The position numbers were made by a program, and so were the translations under genes. From Caulobacter sp. CCUG 60055 (GTDB taxonomy: Bacteria; Pseudomonadota; Alphaproteobacteria; Caulobacterales; Caulobacteraceae): a stretch of 64,000 nucleotides of DNA. The notes beneath the pieces were generated by a model. It saw only the letters and a program-made list of their open reading frames with translations. It made no database searches and was not told the origin of the DNA. Of this stretch, positions 10,420 through 21,197 are shown piece by piece (position 1 is the stretch's first letter; the number at the start of each line of letters is the position of its first letter). The stretch lies in contig NZ_PUIC01000010.1 of NCBI RefSeq assembly GCF_022750545.1, positions 38,548 through 102,547 on the forward strand, written 5' to 3'.

Positions 10420-11472
10420 TCAGCGCCGGGGAACCGCGGCCCAGTAGTCGAAATCGAGCACCACCTCGGGCGGATAGCGTCCCTCGGCGTCCTTGTCGGG
10501 GAAGTCGGCGCACGGGCGGTCCTTGGCGGCGACGAGGCGCAGGCGCAGCGCGCCGACGTCGTCGCGGCCGGGCAGGGCGGCCTTGTCCAGCACCTCGCTC
10601 CAGGCGAACAGGGTGGCCCCGGCGAAGTACGGATTGACGTGCCGGCCGCCGTTGATCCCCAGGATCAGGCCGGCGTTCTCCAGGCCGTTGAAGGCCAGGG
10701 CCCTGGCCGTCGAGATCACCACGCCGCCATAGACCAGCCGGCGGCCCGACGGGTCCTTGGCCCGCTCGAACTGGTTGAAGTGCACCTTGGCGGCGTTCTG
10801 GTAGAGGCGGGTGGCCATCTGGTGCTCGGCCTCCTCGACCGCCATGCCGTCGACATGGTCGATCCGCTCGCCGACCCTGTAGTCGTCGAAGGCGTGGGGC
10901 GAGCCGCCCAGGGCGAAGTCGTAGCGGGAAAGATCGAGCCCGGCCGGAAGGACCAGGTCCCGCGCGGCCACGGCCTCGGGCAGGGCGGGAACCTGTTCGG
11001 CGGGCGCGACGGCCGTCTCGTCGCGCTTGCGCACCATCACCCAGCGCACATAGCTCAGCACCGCCTCGCCCCGCTGGTTGCTCCCCGTCGTGCGCACATG
11101 GACCACGCCGGTCTTGCGGCTGGAGTTCTCCTTGAGGCCGATCACCTCGGAGGTCGCCGTCAGGGTGTCGCCGGGATAGACGGCCGCCAGGAAACGGCCG
11201 TCGGCGTAGCCGAGATTGGCCACCGCGTTCAGCGAGATGTCCGGCACGCTCTTGCCGAACACCAGGTGGAACACCAGCAGCGGGTCGACGGGCGCGGCGG
11301 CGAGACCGCTCGCGCGGGCGAAGGCGTCGGATGAGAACAGGGCGTGGCGCGCGCCGGTGAAGGCGAGGTAGAGCGCCGCGTCGCCGACGGTGACCGTGCG
11401 GGGCGTGGCGTGGACGAGCGGCTCGCCCAGGCGGAAATCCTCGAAGAACCGGCCCGGGTTGGTCTTGGTCAT
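10420..11472 (-). CDS. Mesaconyl-CoA hydratase-like MaoC family protein
   Basis: A 350-residue double hot-dog protein of the MaoC dehydratase clan. The N-terminal NPGRFFEDFRLGEPLVHATPRTVT, the LLVFHLVFGKSVPDISLNAVANLGYADGRF block and VYPGDTLTATSEVIGLKENSSRKTGVV are characteristic of mesaconyl-CoA hydratase (beta-methylmalyl-CoA dehydratase) of the ethylmalonyl-CoA pathway. That enzyme interconverts erythro-3-methylmalyl-CoA and mesaconyl-CoA. The product would feed the malyl-CoA lyase/thioesterase-type enzyme encoded nearby on the other strand. The HIT gene follows after one base. Confident in the subfamily; the physiological direction is inferred. Confidence 0.88.
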   Translation of the reverse strand: MTKTNPGRFFEDFRLGEPLVHATPRTVTVGDAALYLAFTGARHALFSSDAFARASGLAAAPVDPLLVFHLVFGKSVPDISLNAVANLGYADGRFLAAVYPGDTLTATSEVIGLKENSSRKTGVVHVRTTGSNQRGEAVLSYVRWVMVRKRDETAVAPAEQVPALPEAVAARDLVLPAGLDLSRYDFALGGSPHAFDDYRVGERIDHVDGMAVEEAEHQMATRLYQNAAKVHFNQFERAKDPSGRRLVYGGVVISTARALAFNGLENAGLILGINGGRHVNPYFAGATLFAWSEVLDKAALPGRDDVGALRLRLVAAKDRPCADFPDKDAEGRYPPEVVLDFDYWAAVPRR

Positions 11473-11541
11473 GCGCGCCTCCGACAGCGGCCTTCTAGCC
11501 CTGGGACGCGCGCGGGAAAAGCGGTCTCGGCGGCCGGTCGA

Positions 11542-12924
11542 TCACGCCGGCGCGAGCGCCTCGGTCAGACGGCGGGCGAGGTCGGCGGCCTGCACGCGGA
11601 TGTCCGGCACGGCGGTGGTCTCCCAGAAGGCGCCGCGCGTCGCCGGCCCGAGGGCGAAGAGGCGCGCGTCGAGAACGCCCGCGCCGTCGCGCACCCGCCC
11701 GTCCTCGGCGACGTCGAGGCCCAGCCGGCACGGGTCCGGGCGGATCATGCCGTGGGCGAGCAGCTGACGCAGGAGGGGCTGTTCCGCCTGCCGCAGGTCG
11801 CTGTCGGGACCGGTGCAGACCACGACATGGGCGAAGGCGCCGGTCTCGGCCGCGCGGCCGCCGCGCGGCCGCCAGCGGGCCTCGACCCGCGCGGCCTCGC
11901 CGCCGGCGGCCAGGTGCTCCAGCCGCCCGGCCGCGATGCGCAGCCGCCCTTCGGCGCGCAGGGCGTCCAGCCGGTCGGCGGTGGCCGGCGCCAGCCGGTG
12001 CCGGTGGATGTCCCACCACGGCCGCAGGTGGCGCAGGAAACGTTCGCGTTCCGCCGGCGACAGGCTTCGCCACAGCCCCTGGGTGGCCGGGCGCAGGCCG
12101 TCGAACAGCGGCCGCCAGTCTCCCCGCCCGGCGGCGGCCCGGCGGAAGGCGGCGAGGGCCGTCGACAGCCGTTCGATCCGTTCGAACAGGGGCGGCTCGG
12201 CGCTCATCGGCCCGACGTGGCGATGGGGGGCGAGGCCCCGGCGCGACAGGGCCAGGATCGGGCCGCGATGGCCGTCGGCGTCGAGGGCGGCGACTACGTC
12301 GGCCATGGTCAGGCCCGCGCCCAGCAGCAGCACGGGGGCGTCGGCGGCGATCCCGTCCAGGGCGCCGGGACGCCAGGGGTCGTCGATCAGCAGCTCCTTG
12401 GGCAAGGCCGCCCGGCGGACCGCGTCCGGCGCGGCGGGCGGCGGGTTGCCGAAGGCGAGGACCACGGCGTCGGCGGCGATCTCGCGGCCCATGCCCAGGC
12501 GCAGCACGAGGCCGTCGCCGCCGTCGCGCACGGCGGCGACGGCCTCGTCCTCGACCAGCACCAGCCGGTCGGCCGCCGCGCCGCTGGTGGCCGCCTCGGC
12601 GATCCGCTCGCGCAGATAGGCGCCGTAGTCCGCCCGGCTGGCGAACGCGGCCGGGTCGGCCGCCTCGTCCCCGCGCCGGGCCGACAGCCAGTAGAGGAAG
12701 TCGAAGGGACGGTCGGGCCAGGCGCTCATATTGCCGGCGCGGACATTGAGCAGGTGCTCGTCGCGGCGGGTGGAATAGGCCAGGCCCGGTCCGAAGCGTC
12801 CGGCCTTCTCGATCAGGAAGACCTTGGGGCCGTCCGAGCGGGACAAGAGGTGCAGGGCCAGCAGCGAGCCCGAAAAGCCCGCGCCGACGATGGCGACGTT
12901 GCGACGTGGCGAGCGGCCCGTCAT
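11542..12924 (-). CDS. FAD/NAD(P)-binding protein (NAD_binding_9-type)
   Basis: About 460 residues from the ATG at 12924, which has AGGAGT about ten bases upstream; the frame extends further but without conservation. It begins with a Rossmann dinucleotide motif VAIVGAGFSGSLLALHLL, continues with GPGLAYSTRRDEHLLNVRAGNMSAWPD, the signature of the family of flavoproteins that includes HydZ-like and siderophore-tailoring-like oxidoreductases, and has a second nucleotide-binding site (PVLLLGAGLTMADVV) near residue 180. Reaction unknown. It is divergent from the S41 protease gene, with an AT-richer gap (TTTTGTAGGATTATAACGG) that likely contains promoters. Confidence 0.75.
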   Translation of the reverse strand: MTGRSPRRNVAIVGAGFSGSLLALHLLSRSDGPKVFLIEKAGRFGPGLAYSTRRDEHLLNVRAGNMSAWPDRPFDFLYWLSARRGDEAADPAAFASRADYGAYLRERIAEAATSGAAADRLVLVEDEAVAAVRDGGDGLVLRLGMGREIAADAVVLAFGNPPPAAPDAVRRAALPKELLIDDPWRPGALDGIAADAPVLLLGAGLTMADVVAALDADGHRGPILALSRRGLAPHRHVGPMSAEPPLFERIERLSTALAAFRRAAAGRGDWRPLFDGLRPATQGLWRSLSPAERERFLRHLRPWWDIHRHRLAPATADRLDALRAEGRLRIAAGRLEHLAAGGEAARVEARWRPRGGRAAETGAFAHVVVCTGPDSDLRQAEQPLLRQLLAHGMIRPDPCRLGLDVAEDGRVRDGAGVLDARLFALGPATRGAFWETTAVPDIRVQAADLARRLTEALAPA

Positions 12925-13084
12925 TGGCGTTTCAACTCCTACTGGTTTTGTAGGATTATAACGGCGAGCCGTCCCCCGCGCCAAGGGGCCTCGCGCCCAC
13001 GGGACGTCATGTCACGGAAGGAAGGGATGGCCCTTGGCCCCGGCCTCCGCTACCAAACCTCAGGGTTGTCATGAGGGGGCCGAC

Positions 13085-15660
<2,576 letters not shown>

Positions 15661-15681
15661 GCGCCTTTCCGACCTAGATTT

Positions 15682-15726
15682 GGAAGGCCGCGGGGCGCAG
15701 GCGCCGCGGCCTTCCTGCGTTTTTGG
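15682..15726 (+). terminator. Rho-independent terminator after mdh
   Basis: A perfect 12-base stem, GGAAGGCCGCGG at 15682-15693 and CCGCGGCCTTCC at 15704-15715, with a 10-base loop, followed by TGCGTTTTTGG. It ends mdh transcription and sits directly before the GNAT gene, whose ribosome-binding site (GGAG at 15725) overlaps its T-tract. Confidence 0.85.
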
Positions 15727-15734
15727 AGTTCCCC

Positions 15735-16271
15735 ATGAGTCATCCCGTCATCGAGACCGAGCGCCTGATCCTGCGGCCCTTCGCGCCGGAGGACTTCGAG
15801 GGCTGGGCGGAGATGATGGCCGACGAGGACACCGCCCGCTTCATCGGCGGCGTCCAGCCCCGCGCCGCCGCCTGGCGCGGCTTCCTGACCATGGCCGGGG
15901 CCTGGACCATCCAGGGCTTCTCCATGTTCTCGGTGGTCGAGAAGGACACCGGCCGCTGGGTCGGCCGCCTGGGGCCATGGGTCCCGGAGGGCTGGCCCGG
16001 AACCGAGGTCGGCTGGGGGCTGCACAAGGCCGCCACCGGCAAGGGCTACGCCACCGAGGGCGCGGCGGCGGCCATCGACTGGGCGTTCGACCATCTCGGC
16101 TGGACCGAGGTCATCCACTGCATCGATCCCGACAACGTCGCTTCGCAGAAGGTGGCCGAGCGCCTGGGCTCGCGACGCCTGCGTCCCGGCGCCTTGCCGG
16201 CGCCGTTCGAGAGCCTGCCCATCGACATCTGGGGCCAGAGCCGCGAGGACTGGCGCGCGCGCCGGCGCTGA
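15735..16271 (+). CDS. GNAT family N-acetyltransferase (RimJ/RimL-like)
   Basis: A 178-residue acetyltransferase of the Acetyltransf_3 type, transferring acetyl from acetyl-CoA to an amine of a small molecule or protein. It starts IETERLILRPFAPEDFEGWAEMMAD, typical of RimJ/RimL relatives; the acetyl-CoA pyrophosphate loop is KAATGKGYATEGAAAAIDWAF, and it ends with a NVASQKVAERLGSRR segment. The ATG at 15735 has GGAG six bases upstream; a TTG twelve bases earlier is a weaker alternative. Substrate unknown. It converges with the LysR gene four bases away. Confidence 0.9.
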   Translation: MSHPVIETERLILRPFAPEDFEGWAEMMADEDTARFIGGVQPRAAAWRGFLTMAGAWTIQGFSMFSVVEKDTGRWVGRLGPWVPEGWPGTEVGWGLHKAATGKGYATEGAAAAIDWAFDHLGWTEVIHCIDPDNVASQKVAERLGSRRLRPGALPAPFESLPIDIWGQSREDWRARRR

Positions 16272-16275
16272 CCGC

Positions 16276-17187
16276 TCAGCGATAGGGCCCGCTGGTCCGG
16301 ATGTAGACCGCCAGGGCCCTGGCCAGGTGGTCGAACATCAGGCGCATGCGCCGGCTGCCGCGCAGGTCCTCGTGCATCACCAGCCACATCGGCAGGTCGA
16401 AGCTAAGCGCCTCGGGCAGCACCGCGACCAGGCCGTCGCGACGGCCGAGGCCGTTCTGGCAGATGCCGACGCCGAACCCGGCGCGCAGGGCGGCGTACTG
16501 GGCGAGGTCGCTGTCGGCGCGGAAGGCGAACATCTCGCGGTTCAGCGACGCGCCCACGGCCTGGCCGATCGAGCGCACGATGGGGGTTTCCGCGTCGAAG
16601 CCGACCAGCGAGCACCGCTCCAGAGCGGCCAGATCCTCCGGCGCGCCGTGGGCGGCGAGGTGGCGCGGATGGGCGTGCAGGCCCAGGGTGATGTCGCCCA
16701 GGCTCTGGGCCAGCAAGGCGCCCTGGGTCGGGCGGACCATGCGCACGGCGATGTCGGCCTCGCGCCGCAGCAGGTCTTCGGTGCGGTTGGACAGCACCAG
16801 CTCGACGGCGATCCGCGGGTGGCGCTCGCGGAAATCGGCCAGGATCGGCGGCAGCACCTCGCCGCCGATCATCTCGCTGGCGGTGATGCGCACGGTTCCG
16901 CGTTCGGCCTCGCGCTCGCCCGAGGCGGCCCGGACCAGGGCGGCGGCGGCGGCGGCCATCGCCTCGGCGTGCGGCAGCAGCTCCAGCGCCGCCTCGGTCG
17001 GGCGCAGGCCGCGCGGTGAGCGGGTGAACAGCACCAGGCCGCCGAGCTGGGCCTCCAGTTCGGCGACATGGCGGCCGATGGTCGGCTGGGTCTGGCCCAG
17101 GGCGCGGGCGGCGGCCGACAGGCTGCCCTCCCGCGCCACGGCGAGGAACGATCGGCAGAGCTCCCAGGCCGGCGCGGCGTCAGTCAT
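16276..17187 (-). CDS. LysR family transcriptional regulator
   Basis: A 303-residue LysR-type regulator: winged helix-turn-helix at residues about 8-66 (FLAVAREGSLSAAARALGQTQPTIGRHVAELE), followed by a periplasmic-binding-protein-like effector domain starting near residue 95 (RGTVRITASEMIGGEVLP). It is divergent from an NAD(P)-dependent epimerase/reductase gene across 91 bases, the classical arrangement for a LysR protein controlling its neighbour and itself. Its inducer is unknown. Confidence 0.92.
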   Translation of the reverse strand: MTDAAPAWELCRSFLAVAREGSLSAAARALGQTQPTIGRHVAELEAQLGGLVLFTRSPRGLRPTEAALELLPHAEAMAAAAAALVRAASGEREAERGTVRITASEMIGGEVLPPILADFRERHPRIAVELVLSNRTEDLLRREADIAVRMVRPTQGALLAQSLGDITLGLHAHPRHLAAHGAPEDLAALERCSLVGFDAETPIVRSIGQAVGASLNREMFAFRADSDLAQYAALRAGFGVGICQNGLGRRDGLVAVLPEALSFDLPMWLVMHEDLRGSRRMRLMFDHLARALAVYIRTSGPYR

Positions 17188-17278
17188 GCATATTTGTATA
17201 TCAGGCGCAGGAATTTCTACAATTTTCTATATGCGTCGCCGGCGCGAGGATCGACATCGGCAAGCACAGGAGGCCGCC
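17188..17278. promoter_or_regulatory. Divergent promoter region with possible LysR sites
   Basis: The 91 bases between the divergent LysR and reductase genes start with a strongly AT-rich stretch (17189-17233) in an otherwise very GC-rich window. It contains ATATTTGTATAT (17190-17201), a near-palindrome three bases from the LysR start codon, and the direct repeats AATTTCTAC (17212-17220) and AATTTTCTA (17221-17229). LysR regulators usually bind T-N11-A dyads in such gaps; the exact site is not assignable by eye. Confidence 0.5.
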
Positions 17279-18274
17279 ATGTCCGATCTCGAACCCAAGA
17301 CCGCGCTGATCATCGGGGCCACCGGCGGGGTGGGCGGGGCCGCCGCCCGCGCCCTTCTGGCCCGCGGCTGGCGCGTCCGCGCCCTCAACCGCGATCCCAG
17401 CGCCGCCGCCGCGCGGGCGCCCGGCCTGGAACGGGCCGAGTGGGTCGCCGGCGACGCCATGAACCCGGCCGAGGTGGCCGCCGCCGCCGAGGGCGTCGAG
17501 GTCATCGTCCACGGCGCCAATCCGCCCGCCTACCGCAACTGGAAGGCCCTGGTCCTGCCGATGCTGGACAGCACCATCGCCGCGGCCCGCGCCGCCGGGG
17601 CCCGCATCGTCTTTCCAGGCACGGTCTACAATTTCGGGCCCGAGACCTTCCCGATGGTCGACGAGCGCGCGCCCCAGGCGCCGCGCACCCGCAAGGGGGC
17701 CATCCGCGTCGAGATGGAGCGCCGCCTGCGGGCGGCGGCGGAAGACGGCGTGCGGACCGTCGTCCTGCGCTGCGGCGACTTCTTCGGCCCGCACGCCGCC
17801 AACAACTGGTTCAGCCAGGGCCTGGTCTCGCCGGGGCGAGCCGTGCGTTCGGTCAGCTATCCGGGGGACTTCGAGGTCGGACACGCCTGGGCCTACCTGC
17901 CCGACGTCGGCGAGACCATGGCGCGGCTGATCGAGCTGGACGAGGTCCTGGCGCCGTTCGCGGCGTTCCACATGCGCGGCCACTGGCTGGAGCGCGGCGT
18001 CGAGATGGCCGAGGCCGTCCGCCGGGTCGCCGGACGGCCCGAGGCGCCGATCCGATCGGTTCCGTGGGCGGCCATCGGCCTCCTGGCGCCGTTCAACGAG
18101 ACGTTCCGCGAGATGCTGGAGATGCGTTACCTGTGGCGCGCGCCGCTGCGGCTCGACAACGCCCGGCTGGCGGCCCTGCTCGGCGAGGAGCCGCACACGC
18201 CCCTCGACGCGGCGGTGCGGACCACGCTCGAAGCCATGGACTGCCTGTCGCCGGCGCCGGCGATGGCGGCCTAG
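17279..18274 (+). CDS. NAD(P)-dependent epimerase/reductase (extended SDR-like)
   Basis: A 331-residue Rossmann-fold protein beginning with LIIGATGGVGGAAARALLARGW, the GxxGxxG dinucleotide site of NmrA/extended short-chain dehydrogenases. A Y-N-x-G/R-K segment (TVYNFGPE; RTRKGAIRVEMERRL) lies where the SDR catalytic Tyr/Lys are usually found. FGPHAANNWFS and AYLPDVGETMARL are typical of epimerase-type proteins. AGGAGG at 17268-17273 sets the start. Probably controlled by the divergent LysR gene. Substrate unknown. Its stop overlaps the convergent LytTR gene by four bases. Confidence 0.82.
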   Translation: MSDLEPKTALIIGATGGVGGAAARALLARGWRVRALNRDPSAAAARAPGLERAEWVAGDAMNPAEVAAAAEGVEVIVHGANPPAYRNWKALVLPMLDSTIAAARAAGARIVFPGTVYNFGPETFPMVDERAPQAPRTRKGAIRVEMERRLRAAAEDGVRTVVLRCGDFFGPHAANNWFSQGLVSPGRAVRSVSYPGDFEVGHAWAYLPDVGETMARLIELDEVLAPFAAFHMRGHWLERGVEMAEAVRRVAGRPEAPIRSVPWAAIGLLAPFNETFREMLEMRYLWRAPLRLDNARLAALLGEEPHTPLDAAVRTTLEAMDCLSPAPAMAA

Positions 18275-19086
18275 AACCAGCCGGCCTCGCGCAGGGCCTT
18301 GGCGTAGGTTCGGCTGACCGGGACCTCCGCGCCGTCCTGAAGGATCAGGGTGGCGCGGCCGTCGCCGCGCCGGGCGTCGGCCACGGCCGAGCGGGCCACC
18401 CACCAGGAGCGGTGGGTCTGGGCGCCCTCGACCCCCTCCAGCTCGGTGACGGCGTCGGCCAGCCGCATGAGGATCAGGTCCTGCCCCTTGCTGGTGTGCA
18501 GGCGCAGATAGTGGTCCTCGGCCTCGACGGCGAACACCGCCGCGCCGCGCAGCTTGGCCGGCAGGCGGTCGAGGAAGCGGGGCGGGGCGGCGCCTTCCGG
18601 GGCGGCGTGGGTCTCGCGCGGGCGGCGCTCGGTGGCGTAGTTCAGCGCCGTCATGGCGCTGGTGATCAGGAAGGTCGGCGCGGCCAGCCACAAGAGCCGC
18701 GGCAGGCTCGGCCGCGAGCCCTCGAACACGAAGGTGGTCATCGCCCAGACGATCACGGTGACGGGGACGGTCAGGCCGGCGGCGATGGCCAGGCCGCGCA
18801 GGAAGGGATGCTCCTCCATCCAGCCGCCGCGCTCGACCAGGGTGGAGGCGACCTCGCCGCAGGCGGCGCCGATCAGCATCAGGCTGAACCAGTAGGCCGC
18901 CCGCACGGGCAGGGGCATGCTGTAGCTGCCGAGGGCGCCGACCGCCGTCATGAACGCGGCGGCGACCAACGCGATCAGCAGGCCGCGGCCGCGGCGGGCC
19001 AGGAAGGCCGCCGCTGGCGAAGCGCGAACGGCGGCGGGTCCCGCCTTGCGCAGTTGGTCTGTCCGTTCACGCATGTTGGACTGCAC
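18271..19086 (-). CDS. Membrane-anchored LytTR DNA-binding regulator
   Basis: A 271-residue protein with four hydrophobic helices (roughly residues 33-55, 62-86, 95-121 and 130-153) followed by a LytTR DNA-binding domain at about 170-270. The LytTR signatures are visible: FAVEAEDHYLRLHTSKGQDLILMRLADAV, then THRSWWVARSAV and VPVSRTYAKALREAG. It has no receiver domain, so it belongs to the membrane-bound LytTR group in which the membrane part is presumed to sense or to be held by a partner. The start is a GTG at 19086, with an ATG at 19074 as alternative. No membrane-partner gene adjoins; targets unknown. Confidence 0.88.
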   Translation of the reverse strand: MQSNMRERTDQLRKAGPAAVRASPAAAFLARRGRGLLIALVAAAFMTAVGALGSYSMPLPVRAAYWFSLMLIGAACGEVASTLVERGGWMEEHPFLRGLAIAAGLTVPVTVIVWAMTTFVFEGSRPSLPRLLWLAAPTFLITSAMTALNYATERRPRETHAAPEGAAPPRFLDRLPAKLRGAAVFAVEAEDHYLRLHTSKGQDLILMRLADAVTELEGVEGAQTHRSWWVARSAVADARRGDGRATLILQDGAEVPVSRTYAKALREAGWF

Positions 19087-19172
19087 GCCGACCTGATCCC
19101 CTCTAAGCCTTTCGTCGTCGCCCCGGCGGGCGGATCGCCACGCCGGGCCCCTCGAACACGGAAGGCCGCTCC

Positions 19173-19607
19173 ATGCGCCCGATCAAGACATTCGCCGTCG
19201 TCCTGTCAATCGCCGCGCTGGCCGCGACCGCCGCCGCCGCCCAGGAAGCCAGCCTGACGGTCGCCTTCGCCGGGGTGAAGGCGCACAAGGGCAAGATGAT
19301 GGGCGTGCTGTTCGACAGCCAGGCCGCCTATGACGGTAAGGGCGAGGCGGTGCGCGCCTTCGCCGTCGCCGCCGACGGCGCGACGATCGAGGAACGCCTG
19401 CCCGGGCTCAAGCCGGGCCGCTACGCCATCAGGGTCTTCCACGACCTCGACGGCGACGGGAAGATGGGCCTCAACCCCTTCGGCATCCCCACCGAGCCGT
19501 TCGCCTTCTCCAACGACGCCAAGGGCATGATGGGGCCGGCGTCCTGGGACGCGGCCGCCTTCGAGGTCAAGGCCGGCGACAACGTCCAGACCATCCACAT
19601 CGACTGA
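19173..19607 (+). CDS. Exported DUF2141 family protein
   Basis: A 144-residue secreted protein with a signal peptide (MRPIKTFAVVLSIAALAATAAAAQ). The mature domain has the DUF2141 signatures LKPGRYAIRVFHDLDGDGKMGLNPFGIPTEPFAFSNDA and GPASWDAAAF. DGDGKMGLN resembles a Ca2+-binding loop. Function of the family is unknown. It ends 40 bases before the carotenoid-oxygenase-family gene on the same strand, so the two may be cotranscribed. Confidence 0.88.
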   Translation: MRPIKTFAVVLSIAALAATAAAAQEASLTVAFAGVKAHKGKMMGVLFDSQAAYDGKGEAVRAFAVAADGATIEERLPGLKPGRYAIRVFHDLDGDGKMGLNPFGIPTEPFAFSNDAKGMMGPASWDAAAFEVKAGDNVQTIHID

Positions 19608-19647
19608 CCGCAGACATCGACCGCAACGCCGCCGGAGACCCGACGCC

Positions 19648-21108
19648 ATGGACCGCCGTTCCTTCCTCAACCTGGGCGCCGCCGCCGGCGCCGGCCTGGC
19701 CGCCGCGGCCTGGTTCGATCCCGACCGCGTCTACGCCCAGGCGACCGCGCCCTGGACCCTGGGCCTGGCCGACGTCGAGGACGATGTCGCCCCGCACAAG
19801 CTGCGCCGCCTGCACGGGCGCCTGCCCGCCGGCCTGGAGGGCGCGCTCTATCGCAACGGCCCCGCCAAGTTCCGCCGCCCCGGCCGCTCGGTCGGCCACT
19901 GGTTCGACGGCGACGGCATGGTCCGCGCCTGGACGCTGGCCGGCGGCGAGGCGACCCTGGCCGCCCGGTTCGTCGACACGCCCAAGCGCCGCATCGAGAC
20001 GTCGGCCAAGGCCTGCGTCATGCCCGGCTTCGGCACCAAGGCCGCCCCCGGCTCCCAGCTGGAGGGGCCTGACGACTCCAACGCCGCCAACACCAGCGTC
20101 ATCCGCGTCGGCGACGCGCTGTGGGCGTTGTGGGAGGGCGGCTCGCCCGCCGCGCTCGATCCGGTCAGCCTGGAGACCAAGGGCTTCGCCGTGCTGCGCC
20201 AGGACCTCAAGTCCATGCCCTTCTCGGCCCACCCCCGCCGCGAGGCGTCGGGCCGGCTGTGGAACTTCGGATGGTGGCGCGACCAGGTCGTCGTGTGGCG
20301 GCTGTCGCCGCAGGGCGCGCTGGAGGACGCCCGTATCGTCAAGCTGCCCCGGGCCAGCTACATCCACGACTTCACCGCCACCGACCGCCACCTGATCTTC
20401 GTGCTGCAGCCCTGGGTGCAGGAGCGCATGGCCATGCCGTTCAACAGCGGCTTCGCCTGGCGTCCGGAGCAGGGGACCCAGGTGGTGGTGATCGACAAGG
20501 CCGACCTCGACAAGCGCCGGGTGTTCGAGCTGCCGCCCTTCTTCTTCTTCCATCTCGGCGACGCCTGGGCCGAGGCCGACGGGACCATCCGTTTCGACGC
20601 CTGCATCGACCCCGACCCCAGCTTCGCCGTCACCGGCGCCGCCAAGCTGCTGTCGGGCGAGGCCTCCGGCGGTCCGGCCCCGCGCCTGGCCCTCGTCACG
20701 CTCGGCGCCGACGGCAAGGCCCGGCTGGAGCAGACCTCGGACGCCGCGGAGTTCCCGCGCAACGATCCGCGCTACGCCGGGCTCGCCGGCAACATGACCG
20801 TCCACACCGTGATCGAACCCGGCCGGCCGCTGTCGCGCGGGATCGCCACGCGCGACTGGCGCGGCGGCAAGGCCCAGGCCTTCGATTTCGGCCTGGACCA
20901 TCTGGTCGAGGAGTTCGTGTTCGCGCCGCGGCCGGGCGGATCGGCGGCGTTCGACGGCTGGCTGGTCGGAACCACCCTCAACCTCAAGGCCAAGGCCAGC
21001 GAACTGCACGTCTTCGACGCCCGCCGCGTCGCCGACGGGCCGGTCTGCTCCCTGCGCGCCGAGGCGGCGCTGCCGGTCAGCTTCCACGGAAACTTCGTGC
21101 GCGGATGA
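19648..21108 (+). CDS. Tat-exported carotenoid oxygenase (RPE65) family protein
   Basis: A 486-residue non-haem iron dioxygenase of the carotenoid cleavage/lignostilbene dioxygenase family, which splits a C=C double bond with O2. The N-terminus MDRRSFLNLGAAAGAGLAAAAW is a twin-arginine signal, implying folding before export to the periplasm. All four iron-binding His blocks are present: H195 (FSAHPRRE), H240 (SYIHDF), H302 (FFFHLGD) and H480 (SFHGNF). YRNGPAKFRRPG near residue 67 fits the family's substrate-entry region. Genes for a TetR regulator, TonB receptor and MFS transporter follow, suggesting that the substrate is imported. Substrate (apocarotenoid, stilbene or other) is unknown. Confidence 0.9.
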   Translation: MDRRSFLNLGAAAGAGLAAAAWFDPDRVYAQATAPWTLGLADVEDDVAPHKLRRLHGRLPAGLEGALYRNGPAKFRRPGRSVGHWFDGDGMVRAWTLAGGEATLAARFVDTPKRRIETSAKACVMPGFGTKAAPGSQLEGPDDSNAANTSVIRVGDALWALWEGGSPAALDPVSLETKGFAVLRQDLKSMPFSAHPRREASGRLWNFGWWRDQVVVWRLSPQGALEDARIVKLPRASYIHDFTATDRHLIFVLQPWVQERMAMPFNSGFAWRPEQGTQVVVIDKADLDKRRVFELPPFFFFHLGDAWAEADGTIRFDACIDPDPSFAVTGAAKLLSGEASGGPAPRLALVTLGADGKARLEQTSDAAEFPRNDPRYAGLAGNMTVHTVIEPGRPLSRGIATRDWRGGKAQAFDFGLDHLVEEFVFAPRPGGSAAFDGWLVGTTLNLKAKASELHVFDARRVADGPVCSLRAEAALPVSFHGNFVRG

Positions 21109-21197
21109 GCCCGGCGGCAGGGCGCGCGCGATTCGGCGGTTGAGCCGCGCGCCCGACCGGGGATATGTGCGCAAAGGCGCAAATCTCCGGCGGCGAC

